Assembly (NCBI GenBank): GCA_026745465.1
Contig: JACYXH010000402.1
Span: 179,001 to 243,000, forward strand
From: Lota lota
Lineage: Eukaryota > Chordata > Actinopteri > Gadiformes > Lotidae
DNA: 64,000 bases
Direction of reading: 5' to 3'
Below are positions 13,611-25,383 of the stretch, one piece after another. Within the stretch, counting starts at the first letter, position 1, and each line of letters starts with the position of its first letter. A program made the translations under genes and the position numbers. The notes under the pieces were generated by a model. It had not been told where the DNA came from. It was given only the letters and a program-made list of their open reading frames with translations, and ran no database searches.

Positions 13611-14318
13611 TCAAGCATTTTGAGCAGGAGAGCGAGATAGAGCATATAACTGACAAAGAGACACTGAGTAATCAGTCCAGCTCTGCTTCTTCATCAAATG
13701 CCACACAGACGCAAACCTAAATCTAAACGCAGGGAGGAGGTCCTCCTGGGTGAAGGTGGACTGGAAGGTGTGGATGTGTGTCAGTGTGTCTGAGGACCCT
13801 CCTCCATCTGGGGACACTCTGTAGAAGGACAGAGTGCCAGCAGGCCGGTCCAGATACACTCCTACTCTGTTAGAGCCAGCAGCGGGGAGACATATGACTG
13901 TTCCAATACCGTTGTACTGGGCAGAGTAACCACCATCATAACAATGTAGACTCCAGGACCTGTTGTTCACTCCAAGCCAGCCGTCATGACCCCATCCTTT
14001 CCTTGTGATTCCTCTGTATGTCACTCCTATAACAACATCTACTTCCCACTCTACCTCCCAGTAACAGTGGCCAGTCAGACCCTCTCTACACAACACCTGG
14101 TCCCAGTAGTCAAATCTCTCTGGGTGATCAAGATACGACGGCTCCTCTCTAACCCACGTCACCTTTCTGTTTTCCTCAGACAGAGAGAGTCGTCTGTTCG
14201 CTGTGTTAGGGTCCAGTGTGAGTTCACAGGCATCTGATGAGAGAACTGGGCTGTTGAACACATCCTGACAGATGGAACATGAAAAGTCCTCTTCAGACCA
14301 GGAAGTGTTGGACGCCAT
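13611..14318 (-). CDS. TRIM-like gene: RING fragment fused to PRY-SPRY
   Basis: The 235-residue frame opens MASNTSWSEEDFSCSICQDV, the start of a fish TRIM RING finger. After about 28 residues it passes directly to a PRY-SPRY (B30.2) domain: CELTLDPNTANRRLSLS, the WD..QVLCREGLTGHCYWEVEW block, GVYLDRPAGTLSFY and TFTQEDLLPAFR. The remaining zinc ligands of the RING, the B-boxes and the coiled coil are absent. Fish TRIM and finTRIM proteins are E3 ligases whose B30.2 domain recognises ligands; this product would keep only the recognition module. A flush internal deletion is the simplest reading. An unspliced B30.2 exon joined to a RING copy is another. Confidence 0.75.
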   Translation of the reverse strand: MASNTSWSEEDFSCSICQDVFNSPVLSSDACELTLDPNTANRRLSLSEENRKVTWVREEPSYLDHPERFDYWDQVLCREGLTGHCYWEVEWEVDVVIGVTYRGITRKGWGHDGWLGVNNRSWSLHCYDGGYSAQYNGIGTVICLPAAGSNRVGVYLDRPAGTLSFYRVSPDGGGSSDTLTHIHTFQSTFTQEDLLPAFRFRFASVWHLMKKQSWTDYSVSLCQLYALSRSPAQNA

Positions 14319-14559
14319 TCCTAGAAGAGATTATTAAAAAGGATTATGTTAAAAACAGACATTCATTTTCTAATGGTAAAATAACAGTTTATAACTAGTT
14401 CTAATGCATCTATATTCATACATGCGTTGTTATTACAAGCAGAGCCCTTCATCAACAGGTCGGTACAACATCAATCCCAACATGTGCCTCCTGCTCCGTA
14501 TGAACACACATGTCGCTATGGACTCTCACACCGCTACCAACGCGGACGAAAGAGCCCGT

Positions 14560-14690
14560 TGCCCTCACGCATGCGTCCTCCTCATGAAGACTGATACTTT
14601 AATAGCTGCGCATGCGTCCTCCTCATGAAGACTGATACTTTAATAGCTGCGCATGCATCCTCCTCATTTAGACTGATACTTTAATAGCAC
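14560..14690. repeat. Tandem repeat, about 50-bp unit
   Basis: Three copies of a unit containing GCGTCCTCCTCATGAAGACTG and ACTTTAATAGC follow each other. The third copy diverges (CATTTAGACTG). Confidence 0.8.
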
Positions 14691-14699
14691 TGAAACCAA

Positions 14700-15656
14700 C
14701 GTTACAATTCCATTGTTGACCCGCCACGTCGGATTCAACCAACACATCCAGAGCTGCGCTCCAAACAGCACGTCACCCACCAAGGATGTGTTGGTATAAC
14801 CCGACGAGGCGACACAACAAGTGGATTTAAAGGCTTGTTTCGCTGCGCATCCAACAAAGTCTCAGCGCGTTTTTCCACGAGGACACATACGTTAGCTCAG
14901 TGATCTCTTTTAAATCACCGATTCCGCATTGCAAAGTGGTTCAAAGACTAAAAGAGTATTTTGGAAACAGAGTAAGTCCATAGCCACGTGTGTTGATACG
15001 GAGCGCAGGAGTACAGCACGCTACAGTACAACATGGCGCCCTGCAGACAGGACGGCTTCAACGAGGATTATGGCTCAACATGTTGGACTCACCTTCTAAT
15101 GTTTCCGTCTGATTATTCCCTTTAAAAATGCTTCTTTGTCTCCGGAGCGTGAGAAGGGCCGACACGTGGGGTTTCTTCGCTTTGCTTTAAATGAACGTCC
15201 GTCTCCCGAACAAGAGAGAAGGGTCTGTATATAGAGCTCCCACGCCCTCCTGTGGGACCATTTCCGGTCCTGAGCTTGGAGAAGGAAGTGACGTCTGAAA
15301 TGGTGAACGCCAGAAGGGACGATACGATCGGCCCATACACATCCATCTACTGTAGGTTTCATCAGGTCATTTTACATCAAGCACGGAACGAATAAATGGC
15401 ACGAAAAACTGATGAAATAAATCGGACTGACAAAATCAGTTACGACGCGAATATGCGGCATTTTCCAGTAGGAATCGCACAGTGAAGTAATTCAACCCTC
15501 AACCTAGTTTATGCTCTGTCATTTCACCTAATTATCCTATGTATTTAGAGGATTCAATTAGAATGGAGTTTCCCCTATCACCCCCAATAGTAATAATAGT
15601 ATTCTAGTTTAAATCCAATATGAAATACATGTATCATTATAATCATGTTATGATTA
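14700..15656. other. Intergenic, CpG-containing, no gene identified
   Basis: This stretch lies upstream of the minus-strand TRIM-like gene and contains CpG-rich portions (about 14740-15330), so it may hold its promoter or a noncoding 5' exon. No coding exon was recognised. Confidence 0.4.
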
Positions 15657-16105
15657 TGTCACGGTTTCGGCCGAGGCGGCCCCTCCTCCTTGTTCGGGCA
15701 GGTTTCGGCGGTCGTCGTCTCCGGAGTAGTTGCTTCCACCGCTCTATGTTTCTTGTTTGATTGGTTTTTGTCTGTTTGTCACACCTGTTTTGTGTTATGT
15801 CTCAATTAGCACCCTATTTAGTTTCCTTGTTGTTAGTTAGGTGTTGTGTGTAATTGTTCCATGTCGTGTTGCTGCGCTACATGTATTTTGGTGCGCTATT
15901 TTGTGCTTTCCTCCTGGTTTGTTGTTTAGGAGTAGATTACGCACTTGTTTACTGCGCCCGTTTGTATACGCCTGTGCGCGCTTTTCTCGCCTCCGGGCTG
16001 GTTGTGGATATTCATTGTGTATTCTACTAAAGTATTTTTTGTTGGACTTTACTTCTGCCTCCTGCGCCTGATTCCACACCACACCTACCATAGCAACCCT
16101 TGACA
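15657..16105. mobile_element. Solo LTR
   Basis: A 449-bp element begins TGTCACGGTTTC and ends CCTTGACA, the TG...CA ends typical of LTRs. It is flanked by identical 5-bp GATTA (15652-15656 and 16106-16110). There is no internal coding region, so it is a solo LTR left by recombination between two LTRs. Its family is not determined. Confidence 0.85.
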
Positions 16106-16110
16106 GATTA

Positions 16111-17159
16111 TTATGTTTGTCTTATGTAATAACCTGAATTAAATCAGAATAATAATAACACAAATAATTCCCCTTTTAACCCAAGTGTAAAATAGTAAAA
16201 CAATCACCCCAAATAGTAATAATAGTATAGTTTCAATTAGTTTAAATCTAATATGAAATACATTATTTTACCCTTTTTAACCCAAGTATAAAATAGTGTA
16301 GTAAATGGCAGCTTATCATGAAGGGATTATGATAAGGGAGTTTGAATTCTTTAATTCATCTATGTTTTGCAAAAGTAAAACTTTGAGCTTTTTTCCTTGT
16401 TTGATAACTGACAGTATGCTATCACTCACAAAAGCAACCTATATTCAGGTATGGCAGTGCAAGGAAAGATTGGCTTGTAGCGCAGACTGCTATGGAGAGG
16501 AATGATCAATAGTTAATATTTATAGGTCTATGAATGTAGTTTACCATTACTGCTTTAAGAAGAGCACTATGTGTGAGAAATGTAAATAGGCTGTTACCTC
16601 CCCCATTTCCTACATGTATCATAATAATGTTATGATTAGTATGTTATGTCTTATGTAATAACCTGAGTGAAATCAGAATAATAACACAAATAGTATAATT
16701 TGCATACCATGTTCTGAATATAACATACAGAAATCACTATTATTTGTCAAAGTTCGTATACTGATTAATATGATTGTCTAATAATAGTAACAATATTACC
16801 ATAAATCATAATAAATAAATAATATAACAATAATAATACATTTAGGATGTAATGCAACTCGTTTTAATTGTGATGGTACAGTATTAATATATGTAAGTTA
16901 CATGATGTCAACCATCATCTTCATTCTCATTAGCAGCAATACAGTCAGTCATAGTTAGATTATATTATAATATCAAAAGTCAGTCAGTTAGATTGCATAA
17001 TAATATCAACACTTTCCAAAGCTAAACTCCCATTTACAATTGTGTTGTAACGCAAGACGCAGTGTAGTGACAAGTGTATCTCAAATCTCTAACTTAGTCA
17101 CTGTGGTGAAAGGATGAAAGGATGGCTTAACAACCCTACCTTGAATGAACCTTATATAT

Positions 17160-17207
<48 letters not shown>

Positions 17208-17338
17208 TACACAAATACACATATACACAGTCCTTGGCACGTAGGAACGTGTCTAATCAAGAAAAGCTAAACTGAGTTCAAGCTACAAAGACCTGCGCTC
17301 CACATACTGGAGTCCCAACACAGGTGATCTGAGAGATG
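16111..17338. other. AT-rich intergenic DNA with TA repeat
   Basis: A TA tract lies at about 17151-17202. Segments near 15590 and 16210 share phrases such as AATAGTAATAATAGTAT and TTTAAATC, suggesting a local duplication around the solo LTR. No gene seen. Confidence 0.5.
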
Positions 17339-17830
17339 CAGTATCTCACAAAAGTGAGTACACCCCTCACATTTTTGTAAATATTTGATTGTATCTTTTC
17401 ATGTGACAACACTTAAGAAATGACACTTTGCTACTTCCAGCACCACCTTAACCCTCTTGGGCATGGAGTTCACCAGCGCTTCACAGGTTGCCACTGGAGT
17501 CCTCTTCCACTCCTCCATGACGACATCACAGAGCTGGTGGATGTTAGAGACCATGAACTTCTCCACCTTCCGTTTGAGGATGCCCCACAGATGCTCAATA
17601 GTGTTTAGGCCTGGAGACATGCTTGGCCAGTTTATCACTTTTACCCTCAGCTTCTTTAGCAAGGCAGTGGTTGTCTTGGAGGTGTGTTTGGGATCGTTAT
17701 CATGTTGGAATACTGCCCTGCGGCCCAGTCTCCGAAGGGAGGGGATCATGCTCTGCTTCAGGATGTCACAGTACATGTTGGCATTCATGGTTCCCTCAAT
17801 GAACTGTAGCTCCCCCGTGCCGGTGTTACA
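17339..17830 (-). pseudogene. Tc1-like transposase, C-terminal fragment
   Basis: The left edge is a Tc1-type terminus (CAGTATCTCACAAAAGTGAG). Reading leftwards on the minus strand, the frame encodes the last half of a Tc1 transposase: FQHDNDPKHTSK, holding the second catalytic Asp, and SPGLNTIEHLWGILKRKV, holding the third acidic residue. The open frame extends to 18085, but homology stops near 17830 where the Ginger-like terminus begins. The N-terminal half and the other terminus are missing. Confidence 0.85.
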
Positions 17831-18544
17831 CCGTATTCTGTGACCCACCGTATTCTGTGACCCCAGGGGTCGCTGTTGCACATTTTCTGCAACATGCACG
17901 AGTTTGAAGGCATAAAGTCGTTCATGTGCGGAAACATGCACGAGCATCAAAGTAAACATCGTATCGTCATCGCTTACTCGGGATGGGTTAGTTCGTTTTG
18001 TAAAGCCCGTTGAGTGGATAAAGCAAAGAGGTTGATTTGGCTCTGTGGTGGCACGATGATGACGGGTCCTTCTTTCTTCATGCAAAAGCGAATATAGAAA
18101 CGGTGTTGGTCAATTCTAAACAGCATTTTACACAGTAGCCTATAGTAGGAAATACTCATAGGTAAATCAACGTAATTAAACGCTGATTGTTGCTTCTTAT
18201 GGGGAAAGAAGCAACGGTGGTGGATCGTAGTAAACGCCCCATCCATAGTATGTGTCTGGAAAATGCTAATCACATCAAATGTATTTAATTACAAGGGGAT
18301 GGGGGAGAGATCTTTCTTCATTACGAGCCCCTCTCTGATTGCTCAAACTGTGGTTGTTTTTGTTATAATGCCCACCGTTTTTTGATTACTGTAGTATGTG
18401 AAATAAACTATGAACTAATGCCTGTATGGGCGTGAAGTGTGCGTGATTGCAGTGACTTGGGTGGATTTGCAGCGTAAGGGTGATTTTAGTGACCCAAGAG
18501 CACAATTTTAAAAATCCGACAGTATTGCGCCGAGTATGGTGGCC

Positions 18545-18912
18545 ACTGAAGAGGCAGTAGCCTATAGTTCCAGTGGAAGCACGGCGGGACGAAGCACCCG
18601 ACAGCAACCTGTCCCTGACCATTTGTCATCCTGTATAATTATTCATGTCTGCGATCATCACAGAGTCCACACGCAACAGGAAACCATCCACGATAGGTCA
18701 CAATCCATGATAGCTGGCCGTCGTATTCTGTGACCCCACTGTAAATGCGAAAATAATGTAGTTAAACCCCAACCAAATGGGTTCAGGTCATTTGCCATCC
18801 TCATATCTGTATGTGTACAAAATTATTCATGTCTGTGATCATCACAGAGTCCACACGCAACAGGAAACCATCCACGATAAGTCACAATCCATGATAGCTG
18901 GCCATCTTATTC
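18545..18912. repeat. Left terminal tandem units of the Ginger-like element
   Basis: Two direct copies of a roughly 183-bp unit end in TATTCTGTGACCCCAC. The reverse-complement unit is at 23936-24137, and a third related copy lies at about 45364-45570 beside the second integrase copy. Inverted placement supports their role as terminal repeats. Confidence 0.75.
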
Positions 18913-21438
18913 TGTGACCCCACCGTAAATGAGATTTTTTTTTACTTAAACCCCAACCAAATGTGTTCAGGTAATTTTATGCATCCATTGTATTACTTTT
19001 TTTTTAAACAAATTTTTATTCAAGTGTTTATACAATTAACATAAACATTTTTAAGACTCTTGAGCCTGGGGGCATGCAGGACAGCTGTACAGATGATCTC
19101 GGTCTGGTCTCCCAACACAACCCTCGTGGTACCACCTCGCACAGTGGTCACACTGGACCTGAAACACAACAATTTCCCTTGGGATGAATAAAGTACACTG
19201 ATATATGTCTTATCTTAAACCGAGGTCATGTTAAATGGGACAAAGGTTCTGTGTAAATATCTATGTGAAACATGTGTCTTCTCCAGTACCAGACAGGTCG
19301 GCATAAAGAGCAGGACAACACCATGGTTTATTAGTATTTTGTTCATTGAATACATGTTTCAATGAAACATGTATTGGAGTGGGGGGGGGGGGGGGGGGGG
19401 GGGGGGGGTCTTGTGTGCATGTCAACAACACATGGTTTAATGAAAATATCAGAATCCATTGTTACATTTATCACTGCTTTTTAACAACAACCGAGCCAAC
19501 AACTCAGGCTAGACTGGATGAGCTCTAAATGAGCAAAGATACTAGAAAACCATGGTGTTATTTTTTAACAAATAACTTACCCAGTCAGTGGTAACAGGTC
19601 TGTCTTGAGACCCTCCTTCTCGCTCTTCTTCCTCTCCACAGCAGTGACACAGCTCACTGAGATCATCTGGTTAACATTTGGTATTGATTATAATAATAAT
19701 TTCTTCTTATTTCACACAAAATGTGGTGTCAATTGTCCACTGACTTCAAAGATGTCAATGCATTTATAAGAGACCTTTCACTGCACTACATTCTGTACAA
19801 TGTCATTTACAGCTATCCTTGGGAAATATACCATGAGTGATACATACTCACTTTCTACACTTCTTTATTATATTAATTTCAGATAATTTCAGATAATTTC
19901 AGATTAATAGAAATCCAAGTTTGAAATGTGTAAACATACCAGTCTCATTGAGTAGTGTGAAAGCTACTTCCCTCCTGTATTGACCCACCGCCTTTGCAGA
20001 GTTTGGGAAAATAAGAGACTCCTCTGCCAGGACTTTCTCAGCATACTAAGAACATGTTTGATAAAATGAAAGGTCAAAAAATACTGGCCTAGTTTAACTT
20101 AATCAAAAAGCTTTAACTTGATGTCTCTGTATAGGAGTTCAAATATAAAAAAAGAGACCTTTTCAAAATCAGCTTCATGTTTCCATAATGAAATTTGCAA
20201 TGCAAAAGCTTACTTTGATGTCAAATATTCCACATGAAGTGGAATCCTTCTGTAGGCTATGTGGCACAGTGTTGGCTGTCCACCTGGACACCGTACAGCC
20301 TCTCGCTCTCATGAATGCTCTGAGAAGTAGACAAAAAGTAACAAATGATTATGCAATTCTGACACTTTCAGCTGTTGTACACATACTCCAATGGTTAAAT
20401 ACCAGCATTCCCCTCAGTTCCCTGCGAAGTCTTGTTGTTACTTACCTGCATTTCCAAGCTCTTGTGTTCCAGTACTGGATACCCGTGGCTTGCTTTTATA
20501 CCCCGACTACGATTCCTGCCTGACCCTTTGTATTACCATGCCGATCACCTGACCCCTGCCTGCCTCGACCAAGTCCTTTGCCTGACCCTTCCAACCAGTC
20601 TGCCTTAAGTCCCGCCACTGGGTTCACCCTGCTCCTTGTGCCTGAGTCTTTGTTACAGTACTACACTAACAGAAAAATTACAGTGGCCTACATAAGGGGA
20701 CATCATACAACTGTTACCTTGTGGATTCCAGACATCTCTTCACCCGGAGCCATCATTACTGAGTGGATCCAGTACAAGGCTCCTCTGATCTGAGGGGAAG
20801 ATGACCTAGAGAGATTTGGATAAACCCATTGTGCATGTGTCAGATATGCAAATTAAATCATTGGTGTGCCTTAGAAATTCTAATATAAATAGATAGGGTA
20901 AGGTAATGTTTAACTTACTGTGAGTATCCAATGATTCCGCTCATTCACTACCCCCAGAATCACTCCATACAATGATGGATCACTCTTCTAAAATAACACA
21001 CAATTCACCGTTTAAAAACAACCCCAATTTACAGTAAATCATCAAAGCACAATTTACTTTGTTGAACATCAGAACAAAAATACCTCTACTGTGCCTACCC
21101 TAGGAATTGCCATCTTCCCTTGCCAAATTTGTGTTATTGCATGCGTATTAATAAAGAGTGCCTGTTTGCCCCCTTGGCAATTATGCTTGTGGACCATTTT
21201 GTGGAAGTAGGCATTGATCACCTGAGGAAAGGAAATTAATTTGAAAAATTAAGTTAACTTAACGTGTATTAGCTTTTGGAGATTTACTTGTTCAATATAA
21301 TAAATAAAATTAAAATAAATACTTAAGCTTACCTCACTCTCGAGTTCATGACCCGGACTTGTCCTACTAATGTCCCAATAAAACAATTTGTAGGGTCCGA
21401 TTCTGGACAGCAGAACATGGACTTTTTTGCCCTTCCAA

Positions 21439-21645
21439 GCGTGGAGGTAGCAGCAGGTGGCGTGGAGGTAGCAGCAGGTGGCGTGGAGGTAGCAGCAGGT
21501 GGCGTGGAGGTAGCAGCAGGTGGCGTGGAGGTAGCAGCAGGTGGCGTGGAGGTAGCAGCAGGTGAAGTGGATGCATTAGCATGTGGAGAGGAGGTAGCAG
21601 CAGGTGGAGAGGAGGTAGCAGCAGGTGGAGTGGAGGTGATGGTAG
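21439..21645 (-). repeat. Coding 21-bp tandem repeat (TPPAATS-type)
   Basis: About nine copies of a 21-bp unit (GCAGCAGGTGGCGTGGAGGTA on the + strand, with variants) keep the minus frame open as a Thr-Pro-Pro-Ala-Ala-Thr-Ser heptad. It lies between the GPY/F domain and the Ulp1 exons and looks like a flexible linker. Confidence 0.85.
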
Positions 21646-21716
21646 AGACTGGGGGACATCCTCTCAACCGCCGAGGTATTCTCGGGGTCTCTTGGTGGTG
21701 TAGCTTCAGGTGATCA

Positions 21717-21765
21717 GTGTTGACCTTGTGGATAGATTTTCCTGAACTATCCACAAGGTCAACAC
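21717..21765. repeat. Perfect 19-bp hairpin inside integrase coding sequence
   Basis: GTGTTGACCTTGTGGATAG and its exact complement are separated by 11 nt. The minus-strand reading encodes VDLVDSSGKSIHKVNTDH at the end of the GPY/F region. Confidence 0.9.
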
Positions 21766-24137
21766 TTTTCCCTTCAATGTTCGCTACCCTGAATGGTCCA
21801 AGGAACTCCGGATCCATCTTTCCCCCTTTCCGTTGCTGGCTGCGAACGTCCTTCCTCCACACCATGTCCCCCACCTGAAGGCTCTGGCTCTTTGGTCTGA
21901 ATTCCAGTCTCCCTCTGGTTCTTTCCTGAACTTTCTCCACATTCTGCTGGACAATGGTCATGATCTTGTCCTGTCGGACGATGTCCATCGCCACCTCCTC
22001 TTCAAGTAACTGGTCCTCAAAGGACCCATCAACCTGTAAAAAAAATAAAACGGTTATTTAACTTTATTACAGTTCATAAGTATGTAAGTAGTGATTCAAT
22101 ACTTGTTCTAAATCGTTTTTTGAATAAAAAGAGAAAATATGTAGAAATTCCAGCTAACCTCATAGTTCTCCTGCACCTGAGAGGGATACCTTGCTTCCCT
22201 CCCAAACATCAGGTAAAACGGAGAGAAGCGTGTTATGAGCTGCTTTTTGGTGCGCAAACCAAACATAACAGGGTCCAGGTATCCATCCCATGTGTTCGGC
22301 CTTTCTCCGGTAAGCTTCCTCAGCGCTCTAGACAGTGATTTAAAAAAGTAGAATGTTCATATATATATATTATTTTCTATTTTACATTTACAATTTTAGT
22401 ATGTTAAATGCTGTTTCTTACATCATTTAACAGTTACAGTTACATTTATAACAAGGTACAACTATGTTAATTGATGTAGTTGTAAAAGGCATCTGTTAAC
22501 CTCTGTATGGTGCCATTCAACCTCTCCACCAACCCATTGGTCTGTGGGTACCGGGCACAGAGACTCCTTCTGATCCCCAATATTTGGCACACTTCGGTGT
22601 TGATCTGAATGAATGGTGCAGAGAACTATTTAACCCCACTGTTACATTGAATAAATAAAAAGTTGTCATTTTAAATGACTACTAATGTACAAGTTCAAAG
22701 TTCAAACAAATACGTACTTTGTTGACAAATTATTTTCCTTGATCCGTGAGGATTCTTTGTGGCACTTCAAATTGATACACAAATTTCAATATGCACTGTG
22801 TAACCTCTGCTGCGGATTTACATTTGATGGCATAGGCCTGTGACCATCTGGTACAGTAGTCGACCATCACACAGATGTACTGGTTTCCCTGGTCTGTCAT
22901 GACCAGCTTGCCAACTAGGCCCATGCCTACAAGTTCAAATGGAACTTTAGTCTGTTTGAAAACAAAGACAAAAAGACGACACAATTACTATGTTATTCAC
23001 ACATTAAATATGTTGGAAATATGGTGAATGCTCCTCCCATCTACTATAAAAAGGAACAGTGATCAAAACACACAAAAATTGAATGTTTACCTTTATTGGT
23101 TTATAATCCGTGCCAACCTTGAGGTCATGTCGGTTTTGCTGACACACAGTGCATTGTGAGACCTTTGGAAGATATTTTCACTGTGATTTAACGTTTTTCT
23201 TCCTCACAAGTGCTGAATCAAGTAGCAAGGTTAAATATGAAAGCAAAAACATACCCAATTATCAATGTCGGCTGACATGCCAGGCCAGTAGAACCTTTGA
23301 GAAATCACGTTGCTAGTCTGAATTTGGCCGCAGTGTGCGCCAATGTCACTGGTGTGAAATTCTTCAAATAATGAGTCGGCCGAGGCCGCCCCACAGACAA
23401 CTTTCACTCGATCCTCTTTGTCAGATCCCTTATGTCTGACATAAAACAATTCACCATCTGAAGATAGGATAGCAATTATTGAGAGCCCTTTAAGCCTTGT
23501 CTAATTTGGCCTCTCTTTCCATGAATTGCAATGCTAACATAACTGTTACGTAGGCTAAAATGCAGTATTTGCTGAAAGGTTTGTGCATTATTGTTAAATG
23601 ATGTGTTTAATGGATTAAATATCTAGTTTAGCCCTACCATCGATGCAGTACTTTTCGGCTCGTCGCCGAATAGTGTAACGCTGTTTTTTATCAGTTTCTT
23701 TAGGAAACTCTCCTTTGATGAGGAACTCCCTTAAATCGTCAAACATTTGTTTGTCCATAATGCAATGTCAAAACAAAGTATGTAGGCTACAGAAACTGAA
23801 TGCTCAATAGGTGTATGTTATCTGTTCGTTACCTATAGTCGTTTTGTCTGTGCTAAGATACTTTTAAAATGCGCAATTTAAAATTGGACCAATCAGACAC
23901 GTCAAAGGTCATCCTAATTTACATAATGTAGACAGGTGGGGTCACAGAATACGACGGCCAGCTATCATGGATTGTGACCTACCGTGGATTGTTTCCTGTT
24001 GCGTGTGGACTCTGTGATGATCACAGACACGAATAATTTTGTACACATACAGATATGAGGATGGCAAATGACCTGAACACATTTGGTTGGGGTTTAAGTA
24101 AAATAAAATCGCATTTACGGTGGGGTCACAGAATACG

Positions 24138-24948
24138 TGTTTTTTACGACAAACCACCAAACTAATCATGCAATAAAAATTGTATGGGTTAGTAGATCTG
24201 TTTGGGGATTGTAGGAGCTATCTAGGCCACGGACACAGGCCTTCAAATTGTTTATCTTCTGTCTCACTCTCAACCTAGATTGAAACGGGTTGTGTTTATC
24301 GTGAAGCGGCTATTAGAGTGACAGCATCGCAGGGCCATACGTAAAGGCTTAGGGGCGGAACTTGAGCATTATTCGACCAATCCTGTAAAGGACTTACGTG
24401 GGTGTGGGCACAGTAAGGCTAGTTCGAGGATTTGTTTTGTTTTGCACAGACTTTATCTTTAGTGTAGACTGGGGAGATGACAATGTGTTGCTAGTGGTGC
24501 CTGCACAGAGGCCTATCTGTTTTCTTTTAACTATCTAACTCCCCACTGCTGCCTGTTTTCCTGCATTCCTGCGTTGTGCTTTGTTCTATTTGAGAAACTC
24601 CAGAGTAAGTTCCTCTCACCTATTATGTGTCTGTTCTCTACTGCACATCTTCTCCCTAAATTAACTATGGTGCCTTGACCGCACATTGTACCCGTTATAA
24701 ATAATAAGTGGCGCCATAGATGGTGAATTACGACCAAGTGCCCGGCCTGAACTGTGCATTGAACCTGTTATAGATGGTAAATGGGGCCATGTCGTGATAT
24801 CTCTGAGATGGTGTTTGCTCCACTCCACAAAAAGGGCTTCCCTCCTCTATTCAGGGCGCTTTTTCTCCACAACTCTGCTCTGCGTGGAGTTGCCTTTGAA
24901 ACTGTGTCTTTTATATGCTGCAGCATATGAAATAAATCAACTACGGAT
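24138..24948. repeat. Older interspersed repeat, left half (split by Gypsy)
   Basis: The segment 24700-24948 contains GATATCTCTGAGATGGTGTTTG and related phrases. These recur, inverted and joined to the sequence now at 29563-29650, in the copy at 49680-50000. It therefore belongs to one older repeat interrupted by the Gypsy insertion. The segment 24138-24700 has no recognised gene. Confidence 0.7.
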
Positions 24949-25165
24949 TGTCTTGTTTTGTATACTTTATACAAATAGTAAAATGCAGGACGACAGGATA
25001 TTTAGAAACGTAGCTCTTTATTAGCTAGCTGTGACTTGGATGTCCATGTGCTCCTGGCCATGATCCTTTTCGACTGCCCTCACGACCTGGGTGGTCTTAA
25101 CCAATCATAGCACAGTATAATGCATCCAATCACAATTCAGTATGTTGATACATATGAATATTACA
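24949..25165 (-). repeat. Gypsy 3' LTR (217 bp)
   Basis: On the + strand it runs TGTCTTGTTTTG to ATGAATATTACA; on the element's own strand TGTAATATTC...AAGACA. It matches the LTR at 29384-29557 apart from two internal replacements. Confidence 0.9.
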
Positions 25166-25383
25166 TCTCCCTTGTTTTAAAAAAAAACAATATGTAGAAC
25201 AACAAAGTGTTTTTGAATATATGCTCTGTAGTTTGAACTCGAGGTAAGTAATCATTTAAACTGCACCAACTGCATCAACATAACAGACAAATACCATATC
25301 AAGCATTTCAAGTTAACTTTCAATAACAAGTTTACAGTCTGGAACTCTTTTAGGGCAGCGATCCGCCTACACCCTTTTACATT

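Larger units (their letters stand above)
19063..23758 (-). pseudogene. Ginger-like integrase-Ulp1-PHD gene, inactivated
   Basis: Minus-strand exons, each with AG/GT borders where checked: 23758-23638 (start MDKQMF); about 23460-23255, H2C2 zinc-binding; about 23165-23092 (VSQCTVCQQN); 22951-22718, integrase core; about 22605-22500 (TNGLVERLN, with the catalytic Glu); about 22330-22160; about 22036-21310, GPY/F fold and TPPAATS repeats. Then about 21222-21080 and 20985-20930 (NERNHWIL, catalytic His), about 20805-20690 (LDPLSND), about 20310-20210 (QKDSTSCGIF, the Ulp1 Cys motif), 20045-19938, 19670-19580 and 19160-19063 (together a Cys4-His-Cys3 PHD finger). Defects: the first catalytic Asp is Gly (GMGLVGKL), a TAA follows LTDQGK, and a TGA follows SNDGSG. 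Integrase would join element ends to DNA; Ulp1 domains cleave SUMO-like modifiers. Confidence 0.7.
17831..24137 (-). mobile_element. Ginger-like DNA transposon
   Basis: The motif TATTCTGTGACCCCA appears in + orientation at the left (17831-17870, 18724, 18908) and in inverted orientation at the right (about 23936 and 24119). A terminal unit of about 183 bp, including GATAGCTGGCC and ACACGCAACAGGAAACCATCC, is tandem at the left (about 18545-18910) and present once at the right. Between lies one large minus-strand gene with a Gypsy-like integrase, a Ulp1 protease and a PHD finger. Ginger elements are cut-and-paste transposons with Gypsy-type integrases, and intron-split genes with accessory proteases fit that group. 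Exact ends and target duplication are uncertain. Confidence 0.65.

Noticed and set aside
21348..21713. Plus-strand frame of EVAAGGV repeats
   Set aside because: Shadow of the minus-strand 21-bp coding repeat, whose frame continues the integrase GPY/F domain.
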